From positions 558,001 to 622,000 of the forward strand of contig CAWCLV010000004.1 in NCBI GenBank assembly GCA_963796485.1: 64,000 nucleotides of DNA, written 5' to 3'. The notes below the pieces were generated by a model. That model ran no database searches and was not told where the DNA came from. It saw nothing but the letters and a program-made list of their open reading frames with translations. Numbering within the stretch: position 1 is the first letter of the stretch; each line of letters begins with the position of its first letter. Source of the stretch: CAWCDJ01 sp963796485. Its GTDB lineage: Bacteria > Acidobacteriota > Terriglobia > Bryobacterales > Bryobacteraceae. Below are positions 39,364 through 47,915 of the stretch, piece after piece. The position numbers and the translations under genes are program-made.

Positions 39364-42126
39364 TTACTGCCTCCGCCGCCGCCCTTCGCCCGCCGCGCCA
39401 GAGGTTGCGCCGAACCCGATGAAGCCGGTCCGCGTGGCGCTGCCGTCGTCGAAGACGGCGTACTCGGCCGGCGCCTCGGCGTGGATCGCCTTCACCGTAC
39501 TCAGTGCGTCGTTTCCGGCGACCACCAGAACCATATGCGTTGCGTCCACCGGGTTCTTCGCCGCCAGCACCAACGCATTCCTTTCGGATGCGAAGGTTTC
39601 ACCGTCGATCTGGAAGCTGGCTCCTTCGAACTTCAGCCCCAGCTTGTCCGACCACGCGGCCAGCGCGGAGTTCGCCTCCGGGCGGCCGACGAAGATCACA
39701 TCCCGCCCGCGCAATACCGAATCGGTCGCTTCGAAATCCTTATAGACCGGCACCCGGCTTTGATACTGGTCGAAGAACTGCGACTGAAGCCGCTCGGCGG
39801 CGTAGCGGTTCGCGCCCGCTTCGCGCACCGTGCCGTAGACGATTGCGGCCGTCGCCAGCCTCCTCCCGATATCGCTCGTGAGATACGCCGGACCGTCCCC
39901 CGGTTCGGGGACCTCGAATTTGGCATGCGCCTCTTCGAGGAACGACTTCGCTGCAACGGTCTTCGTGGTGTTAGCGCGGAAATACGCGTCCATCAGTTTC
40001 AGAAACGAGTCGTCGCCCATCTTGCGGCGAAGCGCGTCCAGGAACAGCACTCCCCGGGCTTCCTGCAGGCGGACGCGGGTGGCCTCGTTCTCGGGCCCGA
40101 GTTGCAAGCCGCGGTACATGGCGCGCCGGGCGTTCATCGCCTTTTCAACGTCGTCCGACTGAAGCACCTGGTGATAAGCGGCCGCACCGGCAGCCAGCCA
40201 GATGTCGGCGTCCGAAGAGGGCAGCACGTAGCCCGTCCAAAGGCGGTCCTTCAGAGACGCTCCCGCCTTTGCGGCACCCCGCTTTTTGGCGGCTTCGGAA
40301 GCTTTTTGCGCGAGCGCCGCCGGAGCTTCACCCTGGAGCAGATAGTAGCCCGAAGGGTACAGGCCGGCATTTCCCGAGTAGCCGGTACGTGCGCCGCCGG
40401 CCCATTCGGTCTGGTTCGGGCGGCCGATTTCTGCCCACACCATCATCCGGTTCGCCATGTCGGCCGTCGCCACCTTCGCGTCCATCGTGGACATTGCCAC
40501 CAGGGGCGCGGTCCGGAAAGCCGTGAAGGCGAACTGTTCGTCGATCCGGCCCTTGTACCTGCCGTAGAAATCCTGCCACGCCAGGTCGCGCGGCATCGGA
40601 ACGTAAGGGGCGAACTCCGGCGTGCCGTGCGGGTCGGGCATGGTTTCGAGCCGCACCGCCAGGTCCTTAGCGTTGTTGTCGCCCCAGTAGAAACCGGGGG
40701 TGCCGCCAAACCAGTCGCCTTTCGAACTGCGCCAGAGCCGGGTATGATTCGTGCCGAGTTCGTACATCGCGATCTCGTTGGTCTTGCCGTCGCCGATCAG
40801 CCACTCATTCGTGTAGAGGCCGTTGTTGCGGGCTCCAAGCCGGGACACCACATCGTCGATCGACGCGGCGTACTGAATCGCCATACGTGCCCGGAAAGCC
40901 ACCGGCGTACCCTGGGCGTTGAATGGAGTTTGGCGGATGGTGGTCTCGGTGAGGACGATCCCGGCATCGTTCTGGTACCAGTCCGTGCCGCTTTCGATCC
41001 CGCCCGGGTAGCTCTGGATGAGCATGCGATGGCCGGACTCGGGCTTGATGTCGAGCATCACGTTGGTCTGCTCGGCCAGCGTGAGCGGCCACCACGTCAC
41101 ATGGCCGATCACCATTTTGCCGTCGCGAGTGGCCGGGCCGGTGGCGGCGAAGGCGCTGCAATGCTCCATCACGGTATCGTGCTTCGGGGCATAAGCGGGC
41201 TTCTCGAACGTGAAATTCTCCAGGCCGGTGGGCGTGGAGTTCATGGCGGAGCGCAATTCGCCGAGTTCCACCGTTGTGTTGGCCACCGCGATATCGATCA
41301 GATCGATCCGGCGGTTCTGCCAGCGGGCGCCCGCGTCCGAAGCGCCGTCGGCGATCCCACGCATTTCTTCCAGAATTTCGCGATCGAAGCCGCGCAGGAA
41401 CAAGGCGTCGACGCTCGTCCGATAACTGCTCCAATCGTCCGGCGAACCCAGGTCGGCGGCGCAGCGGGCGAGGTATTCGGGGATCTCGCGCGCCATCAGG
41501 TGTCCGTGCTGATAACCGCGTTCGTACGGTTTGCCCTCGATATGGAGGTAGATCCATCCGGCGGCGGGGTAACGGTAGGCGGGCCCAAACGTTTCCACGG
41601 CATCGCGAACCGGCCATCCACCCCGCGCCGAAACTTCGTCCAGGCTCACGCCTTCGAACCACGCCTTACCGTGAAAGGCGCCGCCGTCGCCGACCGTCAA
41701 AAGAACCTCGTCTTTCGCGCGGGTGGCGACGAAGCGCAGCGTCAGGCGCGTCCATGGCTCGGTTCCGCCGAGGGAAGCCGAATGCACATCGTAGGGCATC
41801 GACGCCATGGTCAGCGTCGCGCCGGTGGCAATCGGCGAGCGGTCGAGATCCCGCACTTCCAGGTCTTCGGTTCGCACCCAGCCGCTCAACTCATAGCTCT
41901 TGCCGATGGTCAGGGCCACGGGCGCGAACCGCACCGCGGCGTCGGGCGCCGTGGCGGCAGGTTCGATGCGCAGGGATTTTCGCTTGGCGTGCATCACGGC
42001 CGGGTCGGGCGCGGCGGACCCGCGGATCACGGCAAAAGATGCAGGCTGATCGATGGACGCCTGGTAAAGCGGCCCGGCAGCCTGGGCGATGGCCGCCACA
42101 GCAAAACAGCAAACCACACGCAGCAT
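39364..42126 (-). CDS. Large secreted Ntn-hydrolase-like (C45/phospholipase B-like) protein with M1-like C-terminus
   Basis: A 920-residue exported protein. The signal peptide is MLRVVCCFAVAAIAQAA. An N-terminal beta-sandwich, carbohydrate-binding-like region (about 20-150: LTIGKSYELSGWVRTEDLEV) precedes a catalytic-looking domain. That domain has GYQHGHLMAREIPEYLARC and the putative N-terminal-nucleophile Cys at about 322 in VMEHCSAFAATG, followed by GKMVIGHVTWW, as in peptidase C45 and phospholipase B-like proteins. After a linker rich in Ala and Lys, the last 300 residues resemble the C-terminal part of M1-type peptidases (VLFLDALRRKMGDDSFLKLM). Self-processing at Cys322 would be expected if it is an Ntn-hydrolase. 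AGGAGGG precedes the ATG. The substrate is unknown; an amide or ester in peptides or lipids is likely. Confidence 0.75.
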   Translation of the reverse strand: MLRVVCCFAVAAIAQAAGPLYQASIDQPASFAVIRGSAAPDPAVMHAKRKSLRIEPAATAPDAAVRFAPVALTIGKSYELSGWVRTEDLEVRDLDRSPIATGATLTMASMPYDVHSASLGGTEPWTRLTLRFVATRAKDEVLLTVGDGGAFHGKAWFEGVSLDEVSARGGWPVRDAVETFGPAYRYPAAGWIYLHIEGKPYERGYQHGHLMAREIPEYLARCAADLGSPDDWSSYRTSVDALFLRGFDREILEEMRGIADGASDAGARWQNRRIDLIDIAVANTTVELGELRSAMNSTPTGLENFTFEKPAYAPKHDTVMEHCSAFAATGPATRDGKMVIGHVTWWPLTLAEQTNVMLDIKPESGHRMLIQSYPGGIESGTDWYQNDAGIVLTETTIRQTPFNAQGTPVAFRARMAIQYAASIDDVVSRLGARNNGLYTNEWLIGDGKTNEIAMYELGTNHTRLWRSSKGDWFGGTPGFYWGDNNAKDLAVRLETMPDPHGTPEFAPYVPMPRDLAWQDFYGRYKGRIDEQFAFTAFRTAPLVAMSTMDAKVATADMANRMMVWAEIGRPNQTEWAGGARTGYSGNAGLYPSGYYLLQGEAPAALAQKASEAAKKRGAAKAGASLKDRLWTGYVLPSSDADIWLAAGAAAYHQVLQSDDVEKAMNARRAMYRGLQLGPENEATRVRLQEARGVLFLDALRRKMGDDSFLKLMDAYFRANTTKTVAAKSFLEEAHAKFEVPEPGDGPAYLTSDIGRRLATAAIVYGTVREAGANRYAAERLQSQFFDQYQSRVPVYKDFEATDSVLRGRDVIFVGRPEANSALAAWSDKLGLKFEGASFQIDGETFASERNALVLAAKNPVDATHMVLVVAGNDALSTVKAIHAEAPAEYAVFDDGSATRTGFIGFGATSGAAGEGRRRRQ

Positions 42127-42210
42127 GGGAACCCTCCTGATCAGTTAGGATACCGGGTTTGTGTGGTTTGCGGGGCGGCGGTTCCGCCGCTCAACCGCCG
42201 GGAATCGGAT

Positions 42211-42588
42211 TTAGAACCGGCCTCCCAGGCTGCCCCTGGGCGTGGGCGCCGTGGTGCTCGGGGTTGCCATCGGAGCCCGTGTCGCCGGAGTGGTCATCGG
42301 AGCCATTGTGCCAATTGTGCCTGGCCCAACCTGGTGCAGCGCGGGAAGTCCCTGTTCCCTCGTCTGGTTCATGGTCCGGGTTCGGTTGGCACTGCCGAGC
42401 CTGCCGGGGGTGGTCCGCCGGGTGCTGCGGTTGAGTGGGGTGATCGCCTGCCTGCCCAACTGGCTGGGAGTAGCGGACCCCGGAACGCTTCGGCCCGTGG
42501 CACCGGTTCTGGCCCCCAGGGTTTGGCCCCAGGCCGCGGGCAGAACGGCCGCGACCGCGAAAGTAAGGATCAGTGCAATTCTTTTCAT
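42211..42588 (-). CDS. Small secreted Pro/Thr/Ser-rich basic protein
   Basis: A 125-residue exported low-complexity protein. The signal peptide is MKRIALILTFAVAAVLPAAWG. The mature part is basic and rich in Thr, Arg, Gly, Pro and Ser, with no regular fold expected: LNRSTRRTTPGRLGSANRTR, then a Met-Thr-Ala-Pro block (TMAPMTTPATRAPMATPSTT) ending in GGRF. It may be a surface or cell-wall-associated linker-like protein. Composition alone makes the coding assignment moderately secure, because the signal peptide is convincing. No family is recognised. It sits 84 bases downstream of the large Ntn-hydrolase-like gene's 5' end on the same strand, that is, upstream of it in transcription. Confidence 0.6.
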   Translation of the reverse strand: MKRIALILTFAVAAVLPAAWGQTLGARTGATGRSVPGSATPSQLGRQAITPLNRSTRRTTPGRLGSANRTRTMNQTREQGLPALHQVGPGTIGTMAPMTTPATRAPMATPSTTAPTPRGSLGGRF

Positions 42589-42751
42589 AACTGACAGCCC
42601 TCAACTGTCCGGAAGAGCGGCGGATGCCCGTGCAGGAAAACCGCCGCCAATTTCAGGCTAGCGAGCCGGTTACCAAGATTGTGTGTAAGACCGCACGCGC
42701 CGGCGGAATCGGACGGGAGGCGGGAATGTCGCGGGGGTGAAGGGCGTTCTG

Positions 42752-42804
42752 GAAAAAAATAAGGCGGATCTGAAGCTTCCCCCTCCAGAAGCTTCAGACC
42801 CGCC
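42752..42804 (-). terminator. Intrinsic terminator after the heptosyltransferase/methyltransferase genes
   Basis: On the minus strand, an outer stem GGCGG/CCGCC (42804-42800 with 42767-42763) and a perfect inner 10-base stem GAAGCTTCAG paired with CTGAAGCTTC are followed by TTATTTTTTT (42762-42753). It begins five bases after the stop of the ICMT-like gene. The 221-base gap to the next gene otherwise looks empty. Confidence 0.9.
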
Positions 42805-42809
42805 CCAGT

Positions 42810-43361
42810 CTAGCGTAAGACTTTCCAAATGAGAAACAGCATCCCGGCAGCGAATCCCGCACCGGCCTGATATTCCTGATTCTTTAGATACAGCCGGAAC
42901 CGAAAAGGATTCGGCGATTTTTGAGGAAGCGGAGTCAGTCGCGGGATAAGAGCCGGCACGTGCTTCGCGTAACCCGCATAGTCCGGGAAAAGACGGCGAA
43001 GATGCTGCTCCTCGAGTTCGATCACGGGAAGATACACCAGCAGAAAGACGGCCGCGAAGAGAACCGCCAGACCGGCACTGCGGGAGGCGATAGCCAGGCC
43101 CGCCGCCACCAGCAAAGTGCCGGCGTATAGCGGGTTTCGGAGGTGCGCGTACGGCCCTCCGGAAGCGAGCTGCTGGTTTTTGGCGAGACACCCGGCCGCC
43201 CAGCCGCGCAGAAGGAGACCCGCGAGCGAAACCGGGACTCCCCAGGCGAGCGACCGCGGGCCCGGCTCCGAGAACCACGCAAAAACGGCGACCAGCAGGA
43301 AGCCGCTCGGTACCCGGAGCTTCGCCACGAAATCGGCATAAGGTTTAGGAAAGGAAATCAT
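42810..43361 (-). CDS. Isoprenylcysteine carboxyl methyltransferase-like membrane protein
   Basis: A 183-residue integral membrane methyltransferase of the ICMT/phospholipid-methyltransferase type, using S-adenosylmethionine. There are about four to five helices. The SAM/head-group region is GGPYAHLRNPLYAGTLLVAAG (the conserved xxxRNPxYxG motif, about 84-103), followed by LEEQHLRRLFPDYAGYAKHVPALIPR, another hallmark (EExxLxxxFGxxYxxY-like). The acceptor is unknown; bacterial members may methylate lipids or small isoprenoid compounds. The start overlaps the stop of the heptosyltransferase gene by one base (TGATG), so the two are coupled. A strong intrinsic terminator follows. It may modify an envelope lipid, given its partner. 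Confidence 0.88.
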   Translation of the reverse strand: MISFPKPYADFVAKLRVPSGFLLVAVFAWFSEPGPRSLAWGVPVSLAGLLLRGWAAGCLAKNQQLASGGPYAHLRNPLYAGTLLVAAGLAIASRSAGLAVLFAAVFLLVYLPVIELEEQHLRRLFPDYAGYAKHVPALIPRLTPLPQKSPNPFRFRLYLKNQEYQAGAGFAAGMLFLIWKVLR

Positions 43362-44353
43362 CAGACGGCGCACCCGGCGTGCGGAAGACGTTCGCGGATC
43401 ACGGCGCGCAAGGCCTCGAAAGCTTCGCCGGGCGAGATACTTCGCATGCTCTCGTCGATGATATCCCCGCGCCGGTATGTGGTGACTGCCAAGGGGCTCC
43501 GCAACACCTTGAAGGTGCTTCCATACGGCCCGTTGCGGGCCGGGTCCGTGGGCCCGAACAGGCCGACACCGGGCTTCCCCAGCGCTGCCGCGAGGTGAAG
43601 CGGTCCGCTGTCCACCCCCAGCACCGCCGTTGCCCGCCTGGTGGCGTCGATCAGGCCCGGCAGTCCGGAAGAATGGCGAATGCTTCCCTCGAACGATGGG
43701 ATTTCGGCGCCGGGAGGCAGATTCAAAACCAGCGGCATACCCAAATCCCTGAGCAGGGTTGCCGCCAGCAGCCGGTACGATTCCGCCGGCCACTGCTTGG
43801 AGCGCCAGCCCGCCAGAGGCGAGGCCAGGATGAAATCTCCCGAAGGCAGTTCGCCTTCGGGTCGGCCCGCGGGGAGCGGGAACGTGCGGGTCAGCGCGGT
43901 GGCCCCGGCGGCGGCGGCCAGGTCCAGGTTGCGGTCCACTATGTGGATAGACCGGCTGATGGTCTTGTTCGAATAGAAGAACGCCGCGGCGCGCTCGCGC
44001 ACCTGTGTGTAGTGGAAGCCGAAAATGCGGGAGGGATGCGCGGCACTGGCGGCAATCGCGGATTTGATCAGCCCCTGGAAATCGACTGCGAAATCGTACT
44101 GCCGCCCGCGCAGCTCGCGCCAGCTTCGGTAGACTCCGCCGGGCGAACTTCGGTCGAGGAGCAGGACACGGTCTAGGAACGGATTATTCTCCAGCAGCGG
44201 CGCCCACCTGGGCTCCACCAGCCACGTCAGATCGCACCCCGGATAGCTGTTTTTGAGGGAGGCGGCGGCGGGTAGGGCATGGATGATGTCGCCCATCGCA
44301 CCGAGCCGGACTACCAGGATCCGGCTGCCAGCAGGTTTGCCGGAAATAAGCAT
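43361..44353 (-). CDS. GT9-family LPS heptosyltransferase-like protein
   Basis: A 330-residue glycosyltransferase of the GT9 family, which adds ADP-heptose to the LPS core at the cytoplasmic face of the inner membrane. The N-terminus ILVVRLGAMGDIIHALPAAA is the family acceptor-side signature. The donor-binding part has ILASPLAGWRSKQWPAESYR and the nucleotide-sugar motif VLGVDSGPLHLAAALGKPGVGLFGPTDPARNGP. WaaC-type (heptosyltransferase I) is the closest description, inferred from DIIHALPA and DFQGLIKSA. ATG 44353 is used; a TTG four codons earlier is possible. It is coupled to the ICMT-like gene by TGATG. With the WaaA-LpxK gene it shows a conventional Kdo/heptose inner core. Confidence 0.9.
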   Translation of the reverse strand: MLISGKPAGSRILVVRLGAMGDIIHALPAAASLKNSYPGCDLTWLVEPRWAPLLENNPFLDRVLLLDRSSPGGVYRSWRELRGRQYDFAVDFQGLIKSAIAASAAHPSRIFGFHYTQVRERAAAFFYSNKTISRSIHIVDRNLDLAAAAGATALTRTFPLPAGRPEGELPSGDFILASPLAGWRSKQWPAESYRLLAATLLRDLGMPLVLNLPPGAEIPSFEGSIRHSSGLPGLIDATRRATAVLGVDSGPLHLAAALGKPGVGLFGPTDPARNGPYGSTFKVLRSPLAVTTYRRGDIIDESMRSISPGEAFEALRAVIRERLPHAGCAV

Positions 44354-44410
44354 CGCGGAATACAAAGTCTAGCATGCGCGCCATCGGTTTCCGGGGTGCC
44401 CCGCGGGCCC

Positions 44411-44435
44411 AAACGGGGTTGCACCATCCCCGTTT
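44411..44435. promoter_or_regulatory. Inverted repeat in the divergent gap before the small membrane-protein gene
   Basis: AAACGGGG (44411-44418) and CCCCGTTT (44428-44435) form a perfect 8-base inverted repeat around a 9-base centre in the 108-base gap between the heptosyltransferase and the gene at 44462. No U-run follows, so an operator is as likely as a terminator. An AT-rich stretch just before 44462 may hold a -10. Confidence 0.35.
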
Positions 44436-44461
44436 GTCTACTGATAAGATAAAGATTATAC

Positions 44462-44812
44462 ATGCTGAAGCGCTTTATCCTGTGGGACTATCCGCGCGGG
44501 GGCTGGCAGTACGACGTGATGGTGGGGATTATACTTGGCTTTATTTTCCTCACGCCCCGCGAGTGGTTCCGCGATCAGCCGCGTATTTGGAAGCCCAGCA
44601 GCATCGCGATGCTTCCCACAGAGCACGGTACCTCCGCCTTCTTCGTAAACGCCGAGACCCTGGCGAATATCCCCGAGAACCTGCGTGTGAGCCGATTGAC
44701 GCGGGAACTTCAAAAATTGACGAGCAACCGCCGCCTGACGGTGACGCGCGTCGAGCCGATTCTCGATTCGGAAGGTGAGTTACAGGGATACATGGCGTTT
44801 TCCCGGCCTTAG
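44462..44812 (+). CDS. Small single-pass membrane protein upstream of LolA, function unknown
   Basis: A 116-residue protein with a short cytoplasmic head (MLKRFILWDYPRGGWQYD), one transmembrane helix (about 19-31, VMVGIILGFIFLT) and a soluble tail predicted outside the membrane. The tail ends LTRELQKLTSNRRLTVTRVE then GELQGYMAFSRP. No enzymatic motif is present. It precedes a LolA-type gene by 58 bases in the same direction, so an envelope-assembly role is a reasonable guess only. No Shine-Dalgarno precedes the ATG; the region just upstream is AT-rich (AAGATTATAC), so a leaderless start is possible. I do not recognise a named family. Confidence 0.75.
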   Translation: MLKRFILWDYPRGGWQYDVMVGIILGFIFLTPREWFRDQPRIWKPSSIAMLPTEHGTSAFFVNAETLANIPENLRVSRLTRELQKLTSNRRLTVTRVEPILDSEGELQGYMAFSRP

Positions 44813-44870
44813 AGGTTGTACCCACCGCACATTCAGCATTCGTATGACGGATAGGAGTAGCTAAAACAGG

Positions 44871-45551
44871 ATGTTACGGTCTCGCCTGCTGTTGTTTTTT
44901 TTGTGCGCGGCCGCGGCGCTCGCGGCGGATAACCCGCTCCAGGCGACTTTCGCGCGAATGGATTCCGTTGCCGACGGTTTCAAAGGACTCAAAGCGAACA
45001 TCCGGCGTGTGTCGCACCTCGACGTGATCAATGACGATACCGTCGAGAACGGCACCATTCTGGTCCGCCGCACCAACCCAAAGGACCTGAAAATGCTGCT
45101 GGATATCCAGTCTCCGCCGAACCCCCTGAAGGCGTACATCGGCGGCGGGAAGGTGCAGGTGTTCTACCCGAATTCCAATCTGGTGCAGGAGTATGAGTTC
45201 GGCAAGGCGCGCAGTATGCGCGACCAGTTGATGTCGCTGGCCTTCGGAAGCAGTTCCAAAGACCTGGTAACTTTTTACCGTGTTCGTCTCGTCGGTGAGG
45301 ATAAGGCGGCCGGACAGAATGCAACCGCCATTGAACTGACGCCCAAGGACAAGGAACTGGCCGCCCATTTTCCCAAGATCGATTTGTGGATCGCCGATGC
45401 CTCCGGAAACATCCTGCAACAGAAGATGTACCAGCCGGGTGGCGATTACATGATGATGACCTACACGGATATTCATCTGATGCCCGTTCCGGAATCCTCC
45501 GTCAAGCTGGACGTTCCCAAAAACGCACGCTGGGAAAGACCGCAGAAGTAA
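44871..45551 (+). CDS. LolA-fold outer-membrane lipoprotein carrier-like protein
   Basis: A 226-residue exported protein. The signal peptide is MLRSRLLLFFLCAAAALAA. The mature part follows the LolA/LolB half-barrel layout: LQATFARMDSVADGFKGLKA, then GTILVRRTNPKDLKMLLDI (the strand pair around the hydrophobic cavity), KVQVFYPNSNLVQEYEFG, LTPKDKELAAHFPKIDLWI, and a C-terminal YTDIHLMPVPESSVKLDVP. It probably carries lipoprotein or another lipid through the periplasm. It is longer than E. coli LolA and could instead be the related outer-membrane-lipoprotein-sorting group. The neighbour upstream is a single-pass membrane protein, and a membrane acyltransferase follows nine bases after its stop. 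Confidence 0.88.
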   Translation: MLRSRLLLFFLCAAAALAADNPLQATFARMDSVADGFKGLKANIRRVSHLDVINDDTVENGTILVRRTNPKDLKMLLDIQSPPNPLKAYIGGGKVQVFYPNSNLVQEYEFGKARSMRDQLMSLAFGSSSKDLVTFYRVRLVGEDKAAGQNATAIELTPKDKELAAHFPKIDLWIADASGNILQQKMYQPGGDYMMMTYTDIHLMPVPESSVKLDVPKNARWERPQK

Positions 45552-45560
45552 ACGCGAACG

Positions 45561-46652
45561 ATGGCGACCAAGACCAGCACATACCGGCTGCAATACCTGG
45601 ACTGGCTGCGCGGAATCGGGGCCCTGATCATGCTTCAGGGACACGTCTTCGATTCCTTCCTCCGCAGCGATCTGCGCCCCGGTGGAGCTTATGTCTTTTC
45701 GCAGTTCGCCGGGGGCATGCCGCCCGCCATCTTCCTCTTTTTAACCGGCGTCACGCTTTCGTTTCTCATGGACAGCACGGAACGCAAGGGCATGCCGCCG
45801 GTGCGGCGCGTAGTCCATGCGTTCCGCCGCTGCGGTTACCTGTTCTTCCTCGCCTTTGCGTTCCGCCTCCAGATGTTCGTGTTCGGGTTTCCGGCGCAGT
45901 GGACCGACCTGCTGAAGGTGGACATCCTCAACTGCATGGGTTTCGCCATGGCCGTAATGTCGGTGATGGCGATGCTGCGGACGCTCGATCGGGCCCGCTG
46001 GTGCGCCATCGCGGGACTTGCCATTGCGTTTGCCTCGCCGCTGGTTTCGCAACTGGACACATCGTTCCTCCCCTCGCTACTGCGCGATTATCTGGTGCCC
46101 GACCACCGCTTCTTCAGTTTCTTTCCATGGGCCGCTTACCTCGCCTTCGGAATGAGCGCCGGAAGCATCATCCGCGCCGTACCCCACGAGAACATCGAGC
46201 GGGTGATGCAGTGGGTCGCGATCGTCGGCGGCGTCCTGATCCTCTCCTGCGAGTACTTCTCCAGCCTGCCGTTTTCGCTTTACGGGAAATCCGATTACTG
46301 GCTGAACAGCCCCGCGCAGATCCTCACCAAGCAGGGGGTCACTCTTCTGATCCTGGCGTTTGCGTTCCTCTGGACGCGCTACGCGGCGGGGCCGGGCTGG
46401 AGCTGGGTCCGGCAGTTCGGCACCACGTCACTCCTGGTGTACTGGGTGCACATCGAACTGGTCTACGGGCGCTGGCTTTGGTTCTTCAAGAGCAGCCTGA
46501 CGGTGGGACAGACAGTGGCCGCCGCGGCTGCCGTCATTCTGCTGATGCTGGCGCTCTCCGCGGTACGGACCAACTGGCCCCGGCTCTCCGCCGCGCTGGC
46601 CGACATGGGCTGGTGGTTCGGCCGCGGAGCCGAGCGCGTTCCGGGCGATTAG
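45561..46652 (+). CDS. Multi-pass membrane acyltransferase (DUF1624/HGSNAT-like)
   Basis: A 363-residue integral membrane protein with about ten helices. The start is the acyltransferase-type RLQYLDWLRGIGALIMLQGHVFD, where the Arg-Gly and His are the conserved catalytic-site residues of acyltransferase-3/DUF1624/HGSNAT proteins. Next are PPAIFLFLTGVTLSFLM and, near the C-terminus, FGTTSLLVYWVHIELVYGRW. It probably moves an acyl group from a cytoplasmic donor to a glycan or lipid on the other face of the membrane. The ATG is preceded by CGCGAACG only. It follows the LolA-like gene by nine bases and converges on the ketosynthase-ACP-deacetylase operon; it may acylate the same envelope glycan, which is inference. 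Confidence 0.87.
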   Translation: MATKTSTYRLQYLDWLRGIGALIMLQGHVFDSFLRSDLRPGGAYVFSQFAGGMPPAIFLFLTGVTLSFLMDSTERKGMPPVRRVVHAFRRCGYLFFLAFAFRLQMFVFGFPAQWTDLLKVDILNCMGFAMAVMSVMAMLRTLDRARWCAIAGLAIAFASPLVSQLDTSFLPSLLRDYLVPDHRFFSFFPWAAYLAFGMSAGSIIRAVPHENIERVMQWVAIVGGVLILSCEYFSSLPFSLYGKSDYWLNSPAQILTKQGVTLLILAFAFLWTRYAAGPGWSWVRQFGTTSLLVYWVHIELVYGRWLWFFKSSLTVGQTVAAAAAVILLMLALSAVRTNWPRLSAALADMGWWFGRGAERVPGD

Positions 46653-46701
46653 ATTAGTAGCGTTACGGAAGCTTTCGAACCGGGCAGGCCGGGAGGCCGC
46701 G

Positions 46702-47913
46702 CTACACGAACTTTCTTAACGCCAGCACCGCGTTCAACCCGCCAAAAGCAAACGAGTTCGAAAGCGCATACTCCACCTGCTGCTCTCTGGCGTGGTTCGG
46801 TATGAAGTCCAGGTCGCACTGCGGGTCCGGCTCGGTGTAGTTGGCGGTCGGAGGTAGAATTCCGTCGCGGAGCGCCGAAACCGTTGCCAGGCACTCCAGC
46901 GCCGCTGCGGCACCCAGTGCGTGGCCGTGCATCGACTTGGTGGAACTGATCGCCAGGCGATCCGCATAATCGCCGAATACGGTGCGAATAGCCGAGCTTT
47001 CGCTCGAGTCGTTGGCGGGTGTGGCCGTTCCGTGCGCGTTGATGTAGCCGATCTGTTCCGGGCGAAGTCCGCTGTCCCGCAGGGCGGAGCGCATCGCCCG
47101 GGCCGCGCCTTCGGCGGATGGCTGCGTGATGTGGCAGGCGTCGGCGGACATGCCGAAGCCCACAATCTCGGCGAGGATCGTGGCCCCCCGCGCCAAAGCC
47201 GCCTCCAGCGGTTCCAGCACGAACATAGCGGAGCCCTCTCCCAATATCATCCCGCGGCGGTCCTTCGAAAAAGGCCGGCAGGTCTCGGGCGAAACCACCC
47301 GCATGGCCTCCCATGCTTTCAGGATCCCGAAACTGAACGGGGCCTCGCTTCCGCCCGTCAACGCGAGATCCGTCTGGCCCGATCGCACCATCCAATAGGC
47401 CTGCCCGATGGCGTGAGCAGCCGAGGAACACGCCGTCGAAATGGTGAATGCCGGCCCGGTGATTCCAAACTCCATCGAAATATGGCTCGCGCCCGCGTTT
47501 GCCATAGTCTTAGGGATGGTGAGCGGGTGGACGCGGTTACGGCTGAACTTATAGACTTCCTGGAATCCGATGTCCTCGGTGCTCTGGCCGCCGACGCATG
47601 AACCGGTGATGATCGCCGCCGTCTCCCGCAACTCCGGCGTCCACTCGACCCCGGCGCACTGAACGGCTTCGCGCGCCGCGATCACCGCGAACTGGGCGAA
47701 CCGGTCGATGAAGTCCGCGCGGCGGTCGTCGAAGTACGGCTGGTGCGAGTATCCCTTGACCTCGGCGCCGTTCTGGAACCGGATCAGGCTCATGTCGCAG
47801 GATTCGATCGGCCCGATTCCCGGCCGTCCGCAGCGGAGAGATTCTATAAACTCCGTCGTGTTCCGGCCGATGGCGCAGATCACTCCTGCGCCGGTGATGG
47901 CAACGCGCCGCAT
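46702..47913 (-). CDS. Beta-ketoacyl-ACP synthase II-like enzyme (FabF/NodE type)
   Basis: A 403-residue condensing enzyme. It starts MRRVAITGAGVICAIGRNT, as in FabF. The catalytic Cys at about 161 is in FTISTACSSAAHAIG. The two active-site His are in YINAHGTATPANDSSE (about 294) and TKSMHGHALGAAAALE (about 328), so the triad is complete. It elongates an acyl chain on an acyl carrier protein with malonyl-ACP. It lies directly after an ACP gene (two bases between) and a NodB-type deacetylase, suggesting a dedicated acyl chain rather than bulk fatty acid synthesis. ATG 47913 is chosen by family N-terminus. It is the last gene of the operon. Confidence 0.95.
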   Translation of the reverse strand: MRRVAITGAGVICAIGRNTTEFIESLRCGRPGIGPIESCDMSLIRFQNGAEVKGYSHQPYFDDRRADFIDRFAQFAVIAAREAVQCAGVEWTPELRETAAIITGSCVGGQSTEDIGFQEVYKFSRNRVHPLTIPKTMANAGASHISMEFGITGPAFTISTACSSAAHAIGQAYWMVRSGQTDLALTGGSEAPFSFGILKAWEAMRVVSPETCRPFSKDRRGMILGEGSAMFVLEPLEAALARGATILAEIVGFGMSADACHITQPSAEGAARAMRSALRDSGLRPEQIGYINAHGTATPANDSSESSAIRTVFGDYADRLAISSTKSMHGHALGAAAALECLATVSALRDGILPPTANYTEPDPQCDLDFIPNHAREQQVEYALSNSFAFGGLNAVLALRKFV

Positions 47914-47915
47914 CG

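Noticed and set aside
39127..42594. A very long plus-strand open frame (over 1100 codons) across the C45-like gene
   Set aside because: It is the antisense shadow of a convincing secreted protein with signal peptide and ribosome site; the translation is rich in Arg, Gly, His and Ala with no domain, a usual artefact in GC-rich DNA.
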